Part shown: positions 46,166 to 57,709 of the stretch, piece by piece
How the letters are laid out: the number at the start of each line of letters is the position of its first letter
Position numbering within the stretch: the first letter of the stretch is position 1
From: Haberlea rhodopensis
Lineage: Eukaryota; Streptophyta; Magnoliopsida; Lamiales; Gesneriaceae
Assembly (NCBI GenBank): GCA_907163345.1
Contig: CAJQUN010001202.1
Location: forward strand, 1-64,000
Direction of reading: 5' to 3'
DNA length: 64,000 nt
Translations under genes and position numbers: made by a program
The notes under the pieces: generated by a model
Databases searched by the model: none
What the model saw: the letters and a program-made list of their open reading frames with translations, nothing else
Told to the model about the DNA's origin: nothing

Positions 46166-48491
46166 GTCTACCACAACGACGAGGATGTTCCCGTCTCTCA
46201 CCTCGTCCTTCCTGAATGGCCTGGACATCCTGCACTACAGGTACATCGTCCAGCTGGACATCGGGCGACAAATTAAGGAACACAATCGGTGACACGTCAA
46301 ATTGTTGAGACATCGATGTATATATTTCAGGGAATCTAATATTAACATCTGTGCTGGAATGTTCTTGTGTGTACATGGATTGATAAGGCGTGAAAGACAT
46401 TTGATCATACGACTGATGCGGTGGTTGATGAATATAACAATCTCCATACATGTCGCCGGCATATGACGAAGATGGATCTAACATATATGTCGGGACATAG
46501 CTTGATGAACCAGCATGTCCCTCACTCGCATGCATCAGTTGTACTTGTTCTTTCTCACTCGCATGCATCGGCTGTACTTGTTCTTCCTCACTAGCATGTC
46601 CTCTTCGTATGGCGGAAAGTTTCTATCTCGTCGTTCTTGCGTGACATGCATCACATGTTGTATTACATTTCTGACATCACTAAATGCATCCACATACGCC
46701 CCAATGGATTGTTCCTCAGCGATATTATGGTCGCATGTAATAGTTAATTGTGCCAACTCAATCTGAAATGAGTGAACAATTTTTATCAAGTTGTTAAATC
46801 TAAACACAATTTTCAAATATATAATAGATACATAATAAATCAACATACCACAAGTTGCCATGCGGGGCCATCTCCATGTTGATATCCTGTCTCCACAAAT
46901 TGTCGTTGATGGCCAATGAATCTATGTGTTACTCGTCCATACCAGTAATTGTACCCGACTATTACATCTTGTTCAGCTGAATCATATCGCGGTCTGTCCA
47001 CGGTATGAGCATGTGCATTAACCCATATATAACCCATATAGTCATGTACCGCCTATGGTGCGCAGACCAATCATTATTTGTTTTGCCCCTTCGGTTAAGT
47101 GCATATAATTTATCATCCCCTAACCGTGGGTCTGGTGGGATGTTTTGTACCATGCCGAATTGACGAAAAACCCGCTCAGGACGATGCATCTCAACTATGT
47201 CATAGAAAGTTAGTGGGCCACTGTATGTCCATAACTCAGACGCAATCCTTCGATAGTCATCAGGGCACGACTGCCAATTAAACTACAAATATAGTATTAC
47301 ATTAAAATAATGTACAAAGACTATAATATTTTATACATGAACATAATAAACAAAATAACTTGGCTTAATGGCTGCTGGTCAAGGATGTCCCTAATAATTC
47401 GTACAGAATGTGTACCACTTTCTGTAAATCTTAATTTACATGCCCACCTGTGTAATCATAATCATCATCAGAAAACATAAATTATATAACAAGTAATTAA
47501 ATATAATATTATACATTGCAACATAATTTGTAATACACCACATTGCACCATATGGAGCAGCAGGTAAATAATTGTCCTCTTCGATTGGTATTGACCCAAT
47601 ATCAATTCTTGAGCGTTCTAGTTGAGGAGCTAAACTTTGGAGCCGTGACCATGCACAAATCTAAAATATTAACATGAATAATATAAATAAAATATGCAAT
47701 AAATATTTTTTCAGTATTTTAAAATAAATGTAACGATTACCTGTACGAGTAGTAATGCACCACATATTACTTTTTTCCTCTCTGCTGAAGTGCACAACTC
47801 ACAATATAAGAATGTCAGCACAGCACTACCCCAGCTAAAAGTACCAACAGAACTGATATCTTCTAATTTCTGTATGTACAATAATTTTACAGTATTGCCC
47901 AAGCTATCAGAGCACATAATTCCACCTATCATTAATAATGCACAACCCCGTGCATATTTAACAACCTCATCCGACGTACTATGTAAATTCAGAGGATTAT
48001 TCATTAAATGATTATTCAACGCGGACATTAACAAACATGCACCTATAAAGTGACTCGTATCTAGTGTAAATCCCAAATGACGATCACAATATTCTTGACA
48101 TTCGGGTGTTGTCCTATCATAATCGGTGTCTGACACTGCAAGACCATTTATTTGCAGACCCCAAATAACTGCAATATCTTGTAGTGTGATAGTCGCCCCT
48201 CCAGATCTAAGATGGAATGCGTGTGTCTCACAACGTCATCTCTCTACTAACGCCGTGATTAGATGAGGGTCAAGCGTAATATTATTACACATATACACCA
48301 TAAAACCCAAACTCATTTAACATACTTATAACACGTATGTCTAATGGGCAAAGATCCCAAAAATAGCCACCCGGATATCTCACACGCAAGGGGCGATCAA
48401 TATCACCTGCCCATACATCTTCAGAACGATGACATAACTGTAATGACAACATATGATCGTCAATCGGGCCTGGTACAGTCATCGGATCCAT
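46155..48491 (-). pseudogene. Plant mobile domain (PMD, MAIN-like) gene, degenerate
   Basis: The start (ATG at 48491) reads MDPMTVPGPIDDHMLSLQLC, followed by the block YPGGYFWDLCPLDIRVISML and, after a one-base shift, LITALVER and GGATITLQDIAVIWGLQING. These are hallmarks of the aminotransferase-like PMD. The middle (47711-48136) is intact: DRTTPECQEYCDRHLGFTLD through SSVGTFSWGSAVLTFLYCEL. Later exons at about 47640-47530, 47440-47370, 47280-46850 and 46770-46160 are flanked by plausible splice sites. The C-terminal region has a ~35-bp tandem repeat (46522-46600). Nuclear MAIN/MAIL PMD proteins silence repeats, and many PMD copies ride on transposons. A stop replaces a Trp in the second block and at least three frameshifts are present. 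Confidence 0.8.
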
Positions 48492-49126
48492 CCTATAATA
48501 TGAAACAAAAAATATATTAGTACATATAGACAACATAAAGTAAACAAAATAATTTAAAACTGACAAAACATGACGAAGCCCAGTAGCCACCAACCACCAC
48601 CGACAGCCACCGGCGGCAGAAACAAAAAAAACGGCGTCTGGATTTCAGTCGTTACCATTATCTATTATTACCTCTAAATTTTAAAAATATGATGGGGTGA
48701 GCAATTTTCCTTGAAGCAAAATGAAAAATATAATGCTTGTTGATGGGAGAAATGGAGGTGCTGGCCGAGGAAGAAGAAGAGATGGTGGTTGGACTTACAA
48801 CACAAATTCATGCCAACTGGGTTGGCGTGACTATTAATTGGTCACGCCAACCTGGTTGGCGTTTTGGCGTGACTAATGAAAATCAATGTCACGCCAACTG
48901 AGTTGGCGTGACTATTATTTTTCAGATGGTCACACCAACTCGGTTGGCGTGACCATTATTTTTCACATGGGTCACGCCAACCGGGTTGGCGTGACCATTA
49001 TTTTTCAGATGGTCACGCCAACCAAGTTGGCAGGACCATTATTTTACATTGGTTACGCCAACTCATTTGGTGTGTCCTATTTTAAATGTATTACACGCCA
49101 ACCCAGTTGGCGACTAAGGTCACTTG
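48492..49126. repeat. Palindromic GTTGGCGTG array at the right side of the PMD element
   Basis: From 48810 to 49105 a unit of about 55-60 bp recurs five to six times. Each unit holds the imperfect palindrome tcacgccaac-(3-5 nt)-gttggcgtga, with accattatttttcagatgg as spacer. Unit variants differ mainly in the bases between the arms. Upstream (48492-48780) is A/G-rich leader without a recognised gene. The 92-residue frame at 48886-49164 is only the translated repeat. Confidence 0.85.
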
Positions 49127-50378
49127 TGTTGAGCCTTAAACACATTGTTGAGTTTAATGCTTAATTTATCTTCGGATTATTTATGAGTTTTGATGATCAA
49201 CAAAACTTGCATTTGTTATACTAATGTGTCTACTTAGTGTACATGTTTAGATGGTTTTAAAGTGGATTGTTTAAAGGAAACCAAAATATGCAAGGACTGG
49301 GCGGATCGCCATAGGCGATGGTGATCATCGCCCCAGGCGATGGCAGCCAAGGGAGACATCGCCACGCACATCGATTGAAGCGACGCCAAGGATCGTGCGC
49401 ATGGAGAGATCGCATGAGGCGATGGTTAGATCGCCTGAGGCGATGCATGGTTCGTTTGGCGATGGAGAGTTCGTTTGAGGCGATGAAAGTTTATGATCAT
49501 TTAAGGCTACGACATTATTTTTGGGTGACGATCGCCTGAGGCGATCAGCACTTCGCCTGAGGCGATCTGTGCAAGATTTCGACCGTTGGTGCGCGCGATG
49601 GTGATCACTCGAGGCTATGTCCGAGGCGATCTTGGAGTGATTCAAGCCTTAAGTGTATCAACGGCTAGTAGGAGCCTTGGGGGCCTTCTATACTATAAAT
49701 ATGGATGTTTTGGATCATTTTGAAGACAAGAAACAAGAGTATAAACTACAAGAAAGTTGTGTTCAATCAAAATCATTCTAGCATTGCAAACTTCATACAT
49801 TTGTGTTGTATTGGAGTTTGTAATTTATTTCTTGTGTGAGAGCTTTTGATTCTTCGTGTTGTTATACCGTGAATGTGTTATTTGATTTATTGTAAGGTCC
49901 TCCAACACCGACGCAAGTTGAAAATTGTATAAGACATCAACAAGTGAAGTTGGTGCAAGGGTGTGGCTATCCTTGGAGCCCTTAAGGCCAAGAAGACTCA
50001 TGAAGAGTGTGTGTGACTTGGGAAGAGTTTGTGTGTGGCTATACTTGGAGCCCTTAAGGCCAAGAAGACTCGTGAAGAGTGTGTTGTGGCTAACTTGAAG
50101 CCCTTAAGGCCAAGATCAAAGTTGTTCTAGTGGAACCTCGGTTGGACGTTTTCTAGCCGGGAAGAGGAGACGTGGGTGATTCATCGCCGAACTTCTATAA
50201 CAAATATTTGTGTCGTTTATCGCTTTATTTACTTTACGCATTTATTTATTACTTCTTATTATTTATTGTTCGATTGACTTGAAGTCTTCCGCAGCGCAAA
50301 CTCGACTATTTGCAAATTCATTTTAAAATGCTAAAGTAGTCAAAGAACCTCATTCACCCCCCCTCTTCGGTTCCAACA
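49127..50378. repeat. Solo LTR (copia-like) inside the PMD element
   Basis: The 1252-bp unit starts TGTTGAGCCTTAAACAC and ends TTCGGTTCCAACA, with a perfect target duplication ACTTG at 49122-49126 and 50379-50383. It carries a GC-rich array of ggcgatcgcc/gaggcgat words (49300-49635) and duplicated blocks around 49960-50110 (agcccttaaggccaagaaga repeated three times). No coding region remains. Confidence 0.85.
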
Positions 50379-50383
50379 ACTTG

Positions 50384-50460
50384 TATAATTAGCTATATTT
50401 TGGGTTATTTTGATAATTATTTATTTATTAGAGGTTATTTAATTAAAAAACCCCATGTTT
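50384..50460. mobile_element. Right terminal sequence of the PMD-carrying element
   Basis: tgggttattttgataattat and the following ggttatttaattaaaaaacc closely match the right arm of the small element at 43862-43935 (taggttattttttcaaatta and then aatattaaaaaaaccc). This is taken as the far end of the element interrupted by the solo LTR. Confidence 0.5.
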
Positions 50461-50473
50461 CAATAGATTACTG

Positions 50474-51640
50474 TGTTGAAGATTTTCTTAGGATAAATAT
50501 ATTGTATTTTGAATAATAAATTAAATCTGATCATATTCCTAGATGTAGGAGATAAAAGTCGGTTGTTTAGAGTTTATGCACATAAGGAAACTACATAATA
50601 TATTTTGTATATATAGGAGTGATGAGAAATAAAACATGAATATATGTGTCTACAGAAGAGATATGTTTTGGATATCTTGAAAGAAATGAGGATGTTAGGT
50701 TGTAAACCGGTCGATAGTCCAAACATAAAGATGGGAGAAATAAAAGATGAAAACCGGTTGAGAAAGGAAGAAATAATGCTCGGTGGATAAATTGATTTAT
50801 CTCTACGAAACACGGCCTGCTATAGTTTTTTCAGTCAGTTAAGCAAGTCACCTAATGCATGCTACGTCTGAACAACATATGAGGGTTGTCTATCAAATTC
50901 TAAGGTACTTGAAAGGGACTCATAGGAAATGATTATTCTTCAAGAAATCTGAAGAAAGATGGATTGGAATTTTTACTGATGTTGATAGGGCAAGATTAAT
51001 AAATAATAGGAAATTAGGTAAGGTTACATGGAAAAGTAAAAAAATAAACAATGGTGGAAAGAAGTAATACAAAAGCTGAGTTGAGATCAGTGGCGCGTGG
51101 AGTATGTGAAGTTTTATAATTGAGGATGATACTTGAAGAACTCAAGATGCCTATAAGAATGACAACAAGGCTACAATCAACATTTCTCATAGTCCAGACC
51201 CATGATCTTACCCAGCATGTAGAAGTATATCGACACTTTATCAAATAAAAATCGATGAAGGGATAATTTGTATTGTTCATGTCCCAATAGTCGAGCAATC
51301 AGTTGATATTCTAACGATCGATGAAGGGATGATTTGTATGGTTCATGTCCCAAAAGTCAAGCAATCAGTTGATATTCTAACGAAGGGCTTACTTTCGTCT
51401 ATTTTTAAAAAAATGTGTGGATACTCTTGTAAAGTACAGTTTGAGGGGGGTGTTGAAAATTTTGTTATGATAAATATATTGAATTTTGAATAATAAATTA
51501 AATCTGATCATACTTCTAGATTTAGGAGATAGAGTCGGTTGTTTAGTGTCTGTACATAAGAAAACTACATCTGGTATTATATATATATAGGTTTTGACGT
51601 CTTTAATAAAATATACATGTTTCCATCCTTTATTTCGAGT
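50474..51640 (+). mobile_element. Mini Ty1/copia element with both LTRs and an RNase H remnant
   Basis: Direct repeats begin at 50474 (TGTTGAAGATTTTCTTAGG) and 51451 (TGTTGAAAATTTTGTTATG). The second is preceded by a polypurine tract (tttgagggggg, 51440-51450). Between them only the copia RNase H end is recognisable: GKLIYLSTTRPAI near 50785, YLKGTH-like text near 50920, and IDEGIICIVHVPIVEQSVDI at 51251-51316. The last segment is duplicated in tandem at 51317-51382 (66 bp, in frame). Gag, protease, integrase and most RT are deleted. LTR right edges and target duplication were not fixed; the LTR may be only 150-190 bp. Confidence 0.65.
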
Positions 51641-51654
51641 CTATGGTAATTTAC

Positions 51655-51880
51655 TCATTTGCCCATCCTGTTTGCAAAACATAGCAAACTATTCCCACAT
51701 GAAGTGTTTTGCACATATTCACAAACCACGGTAAGGTAAATTGTTTATTTCAAAACATCGGGGTAAACTGTCTATTTCGAAAACCACATGGAGTAAACTG
51801 TTTATTTTCAAATCACATTTTTGTAAACCCCATATTAGAAAAATCACCTCAGATTCGTTGCCAAAACTTTTTTTCTGATT
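51655..51880. repeat. Dispersed repeat, copy 2
   Basis: It contains the same gggtaaactg-ttattt-acaaaccaca words as 43009-43320, with the same ending (the earlier copy ends gttcgatgccaa, this one gattcgttgccaa). Confidence 0.55.
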
Positions 51881-54800
51881 TTTATGCTATTTTATGATGT
51901 TCATTAAAAAATACATATAAGACATTCACAAGTGATTATAGATTGTACTACAATCATAGTATGAGGGGCATCTAATAGGGATATATCATATAGCCTAGGT
52001 TCGATAAATTACAAGAAGAAATTAGTAGACTTTGAAAACACGAATTTTGGAAGTTCAATGATTTATTGGAAATCCTTTTCTTGGACGGGAAAAAGGATTT
52101 GATTCTGTTTTGGAAGGATTGGTCGATGAAATATAAACAAGAGCGGGAATTTCGTGACATTCCAAATGGGGGTCAAATTTGAATAGTTGTGCAAGTGAAT
52201 GAATCGATTTCACTCTAATTTGATGTACTACGAATACAAAATCACTCTACAGGATTTGAACACGTGCGTGCCTTTACGAAGATAGGGCTACTGTGGAAAA
52301 TACACAGATATATAAAGATTTGAAGAAAATTTGTATATCAAACTGCATTTTATCTTGAATTTATCATATCTACATTTAAGGTGTATTCAAAAGGTACTTA
52401 AAGTCTTTAAAGTGCACGTACTTGACAGCCAAGGCACATGCTTTACTGCAGGGCAGAACCTTGGCTCGCATATAATAAGGTGAGAGGGCTGAGCAGCGAT
52501 GAGCCTCAAGACTATAGGTGCACGCAGGGCACTGGATCTCACTCTAAATAACCTGAATGTCTGACGGTGTGTGATGGGCTTCCTGCTTTGTGTGTTTGCA
52601 TGTTCATCTTTCCTCAAATGTAATGTAAACGATTGATTGGGGTTTTAATAACTATGTAAGAATAAAAACTCAAAACAAAATTCTTGATTGAATAATGAAC
52701 AAGGAAAGATTGATATTTCCAGGAAAAGCATAACTGAACATCTCAAACATCTATCTACAGATGAAGTTTATATTATGGTTAACTGGATTAACTAGGAGTA
52801 ACATAAGGCAAACCTTCTAAGGTCACTGATTTCTCAAACTCTTGAAATAAAGATCAAAATGTCCTCAGGCTCAAGGTTACATTCTCCGTATCACGACAGT
52901 GAACGAAGTTCAATGAGATTTTTAAGAGCCTCATGAATGTGCATAGTGCATAGATCGGCTAACTCTCGTTGAATGAACATTAAGGTTTCGTATCTTTACT
53001 AGCATCAACTAGTTCTTAGAAAACTTGCTCTAGTATTTCCAAAGAAGTAGAGAAACTGGACGATAGATGAGTTAATCACAATGGTATCATTTGAATCTTG
53101 CAGCATGGTGTGCTAAAGCAACAATTCATGTTCATATGCGTGCGGTTCTGACACCATTCAAGAATCGAAGAATGAAACGAATCTAAGAATCTTGCAAAAA
53201 AAGGGGAAATTATTATTCTTGCCTTTGAGGACACAAAAGACTAAACAAAAGTGCTTCCTTGAAGCCCATAAAAATGAATAAGCAAGTATGCAGTGACTTC
53301 AATGAAGCAAACTTCAACTCATTACCATATCAGAAAGCAGAAATTAAGGAGGCTGCATTCCCTGCTGTCCTCCTATTCAATATCCAAACACAACTCTTTC
53401 AGTGTTTATAATTATCACATTCCTTCTACAAACTTTGTATATATAACGCATGCCATCTAAATGTAGATGCTTGTACTAAATAAATGTGCCAGAAAACGCT
53501 GCGTATACTATAGATTAAAAGTCGTTTAGAAACATCTTATTGACAAAAGAAACTGAAAAAATTTAGAGAAGGAAAACACTAAATGAGTCGCTGAATGAAC
53601 TCAAACCAGACTAGCACCTAGAGGTGTTTCAATTCAATATCACACCAACACCACAGATATAAGAGTTAATATTCCTTTCATCAGGGCAAGAAAGAAGCAA
53701 AAGAACTAGAAACTTATTGTTCTGCTAATCAATGTTTTTAAACATTACGACAGATCAATTTGCAGTTAAGCAATTATTATTCTTAGCTAATGCACATCAG
53801 TTCTAGGACTCAAATAAGATTGGCCTGTTCATTTTTTCTATCCTGTACTCTCTGAAGGGTATCATAATTTGTTTCCTCTTAGTTTGGACCTTAAAGACAA
53901 GCCACATCAACACCTCGGCATCCTCATTTTCTCTGCTCATATCATTCCCATCTTTTTATGACATTCAACCGCAAGCAAGAACTGATGTATGTGATTATTT
54001 TACGTCATTACATAATATACATTATTGAAGAAAAAACAAGTAGTAAACAAAGAAGATGCTCCTTCCTTTTCCATCTTATTTGATGCTACTTCAATCCATT
54101 TATCCGATTAAACATTCTGAACAGTAGTATTTCTAAAGATTTGGCTCTAACTATTCTGAGAAACACATAAAAAGCCTAATCAATTTATCAACTACAGTCC
54201 ACAACGTGAATGAAAAGTGGAGGAAGTAAAAGACTGATAACATCTAAGATGTAAGAAATAGCTATTAGTTGAGCACAGCCCAAATTATATTTTTCCAGGA
54301 ATCTTTATATTCACTAACTTATTTCTTCCACAGTTCCCATCATAGAAACATTATATCAGACCAATAGATTTTCATTTTAGCCACTTATCTCTATACTCTC
54401 TTTATCTTGTCATCTATGATTTCTTCCGGTCTATCTCCAATAACTAACAAGCAATGATCCTCTCGTAAAATTGCTTGTATCTTTATTTTCCACGACGTGA
54501 AATTTTTCCGTTTTATTTTTCTATCTCGAACCTTGTCACCATACTATCTGTAATAATTTGGTAGACTAAAAAATAAAATTGCCTCAATAAAAAATCTCAA
54601 AAAATATTTTTCGATGCGGAAGATTGGTCAAAGCTGCAACCACAAAGAAATTAGAATTTTTACAAACAAGGCTATGAGACTAGTGAACCTCAGCCACTTA
54701 GCACTTCAATCTTTACTTGAGTCACTAAGGAAAATTCCCAGGAAAGACTGAGGGCAGTGATCGGTGATCCCAAATTGAAGTCCAAATGTATATATACTTT

Positions 54801-55000
54801 GATTAGATAATACGATGACATCAAAGCCATCTAGAAACACACAGTTTTTACACGCCCACATGTTCAGTCAAGTAAAAATCCAAAAACATGTGTGAAGTCA
54901 AAAATTTATTAAACTTATGAAGACCCGAATTAAATCTTGTTCACATGAAAATAAATATAAAGTTTTTTTTACATTTTCTGAAATACATCTAGTATCGTTT
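51881..55000. other. Long intergenic stretch
   Basis: No gene could be supported. Around 52400-52560 are words such as aaagtgcacgtacttgac and gccaaggcacatgcttt, similar in style to the GC-rich insertion at 471-994. Coding statistics look poor on both strands. Confidence 0.4.
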
Positions 55001-55050
55001 ATACACACACACACACATACATACACACACAGACACACACATGAACACAC
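55001..55050. repeat. Imperfect (CA)n microsatellite
   Basis: Runs of ACACAC interrupted by AT and AG dinucleotides. Confidence 0.9.
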
Positions 55051-55149
55051 ATCATAATCTTGATATTCCTATGACAAATATATGGTAATCACAATAAAAT
55101 TAAATCAAATCTTGTTTATCCTAATAAAGATTTGAGCCCATTACGTGGT

Positions 55150-55880
55150 ACACTAAACTAACAATTATTTTAAAAATAAAGGACTCCACGTAAACCAAGC
55201 TATGATACCACTTGTTGGTCCTACGTACGGTGTCAAGAGCTACCTCAAAATAGGAGAAAACTACCTCAAAAATAGCATTTCTAGACATTTGATGAATTAG
55301 GGAAACATATTTGGGATGAGTTAGAAATGGAGGAAGGGAGTTCTGTAGAGAGCTCCCCTCGTCTGAAAACACGCAACTCCTTTTTCTCCAATTCCTTTTC
55401 GGCCTTTTATCGCTGCTCATGTAATGTGAATGACAACTCATTCACATAAAATGCTCAACTACGGACATTTAATATTAAATGCAACCTGCCCATTTTCATT
55501 TTTTGGCCTACCAAAAAACGTAAGTAAACAAGATTGAAAAGATGTTGACTATTTAATGTCAGTGAGCAGCTTTTGGTCAAAATAAAAGGCTAAAGATATC
55601 AAAAATAGAAATCTCTGAATATCGGATGAATTAGAGAAACTTTACTGATGAGTTAGAAATGAGGGTGGGGAGCTCTATTTATAGAGAGCTGCACTCATCT
55701 GAAAACACGTAACGCGTTTTTCTTCGATTCCTTTACATACCTAAGGCTGCTCATTTAATGTGAATGGGCTGCAATTCCTCTACAAACCCAAGGCTGCTTG
55801 TTTAACGTGAATGACTACCCATTCACATTAAACGCTCAACTACTCACAGAACTTCATTGCAGCTGGCTATACATGCTAAG
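55150..55880 (-). repeat. LTR-like repeat remnant with initiator-Met primer-site motif
   Basis: The complement of a tRNA-iMet primer-binding site (atgataccac at 55202-55211) is followed by a TG start (tgttggtcctacg, 55213). This is how minus-strand TRIM or small LTR elements look. Two diverged copies of a ~220-bp block follow at about 55235-55460 and 55600-55870; both have agttagaaatg and gtctgaaaacacg or catctgaaaacacg. The partner LTR was not found. Confidence 0.4.
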
Positions 55881-56413
55881 CAATTCAAGAAACAGGGAAA
55901 ACATCATAATTTATACCTGAAAAAAAATTAGCAAGGCTAAAAAGATAGATAGTACAAGAAGTGAAAAAAGAGAAACCCCAATGCTCCTACATAATAGAAA
56001 TAGCTCAAGATATCTAAAGGTCAAATTTAACCCATAAAGATAGATCTAACAAGTAAAAGATTACAAAGTTGAACAGCAAACCGCGGAGGGTATTTTAGTA
56101 TATCAAGATTTCAAGTACTGCAGAACAATGTCGAACAAGAGGGCTTTGAATATGAGAAAGTTGCCTGCCAAGAAAAGATTTTGACAATCCCATTTGAATG
56201 AAGTAGGAAACTTGGTTAGATCACAGCCCAAATACCACATTTGAAAACCAGTATGCCAGACTATACACAAGGACCGTCACAATCCTCATCACTGCATTGC
56301 TGCTCGTTTTCTCAATTGCAACAAGCACAATTTTCAAAATCAAGGACACTATCCAATTATTAGATTAAAATTAAAAGTATAACCAATTCTTCTTGGAAGC
56401 AATATCCCTATTC
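55881..56413. other. 3' region of the NYN gene
   Basis: Probably holds the 3' UTR of the gene ending at 56414; nothing else recognised. Confidence 0.4.
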
Positions 56414-57709
56414 CTATCCATAAAAAAAATATGCATCATCTCCTAATTCGTCTTCACTCTCCAAAAAGTAATCGCCATCTTCATCCTCATCACTATGAAT
56501 AGAACTCCCAACTTTGAGATGATCTTCAACATTATCCATTCGATACAATCTTGTTCCTACCCTATCAACTTCTTCCTCGTACTCTTCCTCCCCTTCAGAA
56601 AAGGCAGAAATTCTGAAACCATCAAACTCCATTCTCTGGACTAGATCATCCAAACTCTGGTCATCACCATGAGCTTCCCCATCGAACTCGCTAATCGAAA
56701 AAACCTCACTTCTTTCGTCAAATTCCCTCCATCCTCTGCTCTTCAATTCCAAATCACTCTCCTTAATATCCCTATTCTCCACCCGAATCCACGGAACCCA
56801 AACATCGGCATACATGCCCAATGCTCGATCCCGATCCCCGATCACCACTGTCCCCAACTTCGCCTCCTTTGCCTTCCTTAACATCTCCGAAAAATCAGAA
56901 TCATCCGAAACCAACACAATCCAATCAACACCTCTGCTCATAGAATGCAGCATTTGCCTCTTCAAAGCCCAATCCGCGGCCTGTGGCTTATCCTCAACAG
57001 TCTTAACAAATACCCCAGCTCGCTTCAGCTCCTGAGCCAACCCGTAACCGATTTTCGGAGTCAACAAACTGCGGGCCGCCGCATTGTACTTCTCATTCCC
57101 ATCTATAAATCTCTCCTTGTACCGCTGACGTTTCTTCCCCTTCAAACTCCTCATTCTGTTCAACTTCTTCTGCCTCTCCCGCTCGTGCAACTGGCGGAAA
57201 TGTTTCCTCAAATCCAAATTGGTCGTATATTTCCGCCCACAAACAGAGCAAACATACGGATCCGAGAGCGTGGAAATCCCTTTTCGTTCCATAAAATCCA
57301 TACGCCGTCGTTCGTGGCGTTCTTCGACAACCCACTGAGGGAGGTGAACAAAAGCGTGGCGATTCGCGTAGGCTGAAATATCGATTACTTCACCAAATTT
57401 CTGAGCTACCCCTTTGAGAGCCATAGCTGCCTCGAACGGCGGCCCATGAGGGGGCTTGTTGTCCAAATCCCACAAGACAACAACTTTCTTGTCCTTTGCT
57501 GCGTAAATTCCTTCCTTTGTCTTCACCATATCGATTTCTTTGTCCGCCATGGAGGATTTGATTGGACGCCATTGACCCGGTGGTTTGTAAGATAATAAAA
57601 TTACTCGTGGGTTGAAATTTGAGGGAGTTTTCAAAGAGTGGGATTCGTGTCTGACGAACGGGAATCCAGGGTTGAGGATGATGGGTTTAATGGAGTTGAT
57701 GATTGCCAT
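56414..57709 (-). CDS. NYN-domain (MARF1-like) putative ribonuclease with C2H2 zinc finger
   Basis: A single-exon frame of 431 residues from the ATG at 57709; an earlier in-frame codon is TTG and is not used here. Residues 1-55 are basic and Ser/Pro-rich with no early acidic residues, like an organellar transit peptide. The NYN (PIN-like) fold starts at VVVLWDLDNKPP (Asp at 80-83) and ends at VLVSDDSDFSEML (268-273) and DRALGMYADVWVPW. These acidic residues form the metal-binding site of the nuclease family. A C2H2 finger, CSVCGRKYTTNLDLRKHF, is inserted between the halves (Cys154, Cys157, His170, His175), followed by a Lys/Arg-rich stretch. The C-terminal 100 residues are Asp/Glu-rich. The family is described as putative endonucleases with C2H2 domain in plants; an RNA substrate is inferred. 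No damage is seen. Confidence 0.9.
   Translation of the reverse strand: MAIINSIKPIILNPGFPFVRHESHSLKTPSNFNPRVILLSYKPPGQWRPIKSSMADKEIDMVKTKEGIYAAKDKKVVVLWDLDNKPPHGPPFEAAMALKGVAQKFGEVIDISAYANRHAFVHLPQWVVEERHERRRMDFMERKGISTLSDPYVCSVCGRKYTTNLDLRKHFRQLHERERQKKLNRMRSLKGKKRQRYKERFIDGNEKYNAAARSLLTPKIGYGLAQELKRAGVFVKTVEDKPQAADWALKRQMLHSMSRGVDWIVLVSDDSDFSEMLRKAKEAKLGTVVIGDRDRALGMYADVWVPWIRVENRDIKESDLELKSRGWREFDERSEVFSISEFDGEAHGDDQSLDDLVQRMEFDGFRISAFSEGEEEYEEEVDRVGTRLYRMDNVEDHLKVGSSIHSDEDEDGDYFLESEDELGDDAYFFYG

Noticed and set aside
49122..49150. Solo LTR start at 49146 (second TGTTGAG)
   Set aside because: That choice gives no target duplication; starting at 49127 gives a perfect ACTTG pair.
48886..49164. 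Repeat-protein gene
   Set aside because: The frame is only the translated palindromic array.
56669..57376. Several + strand frames of 70-143 residues
   Set aside because: Antisense to the NYN gene, with no conserved text.
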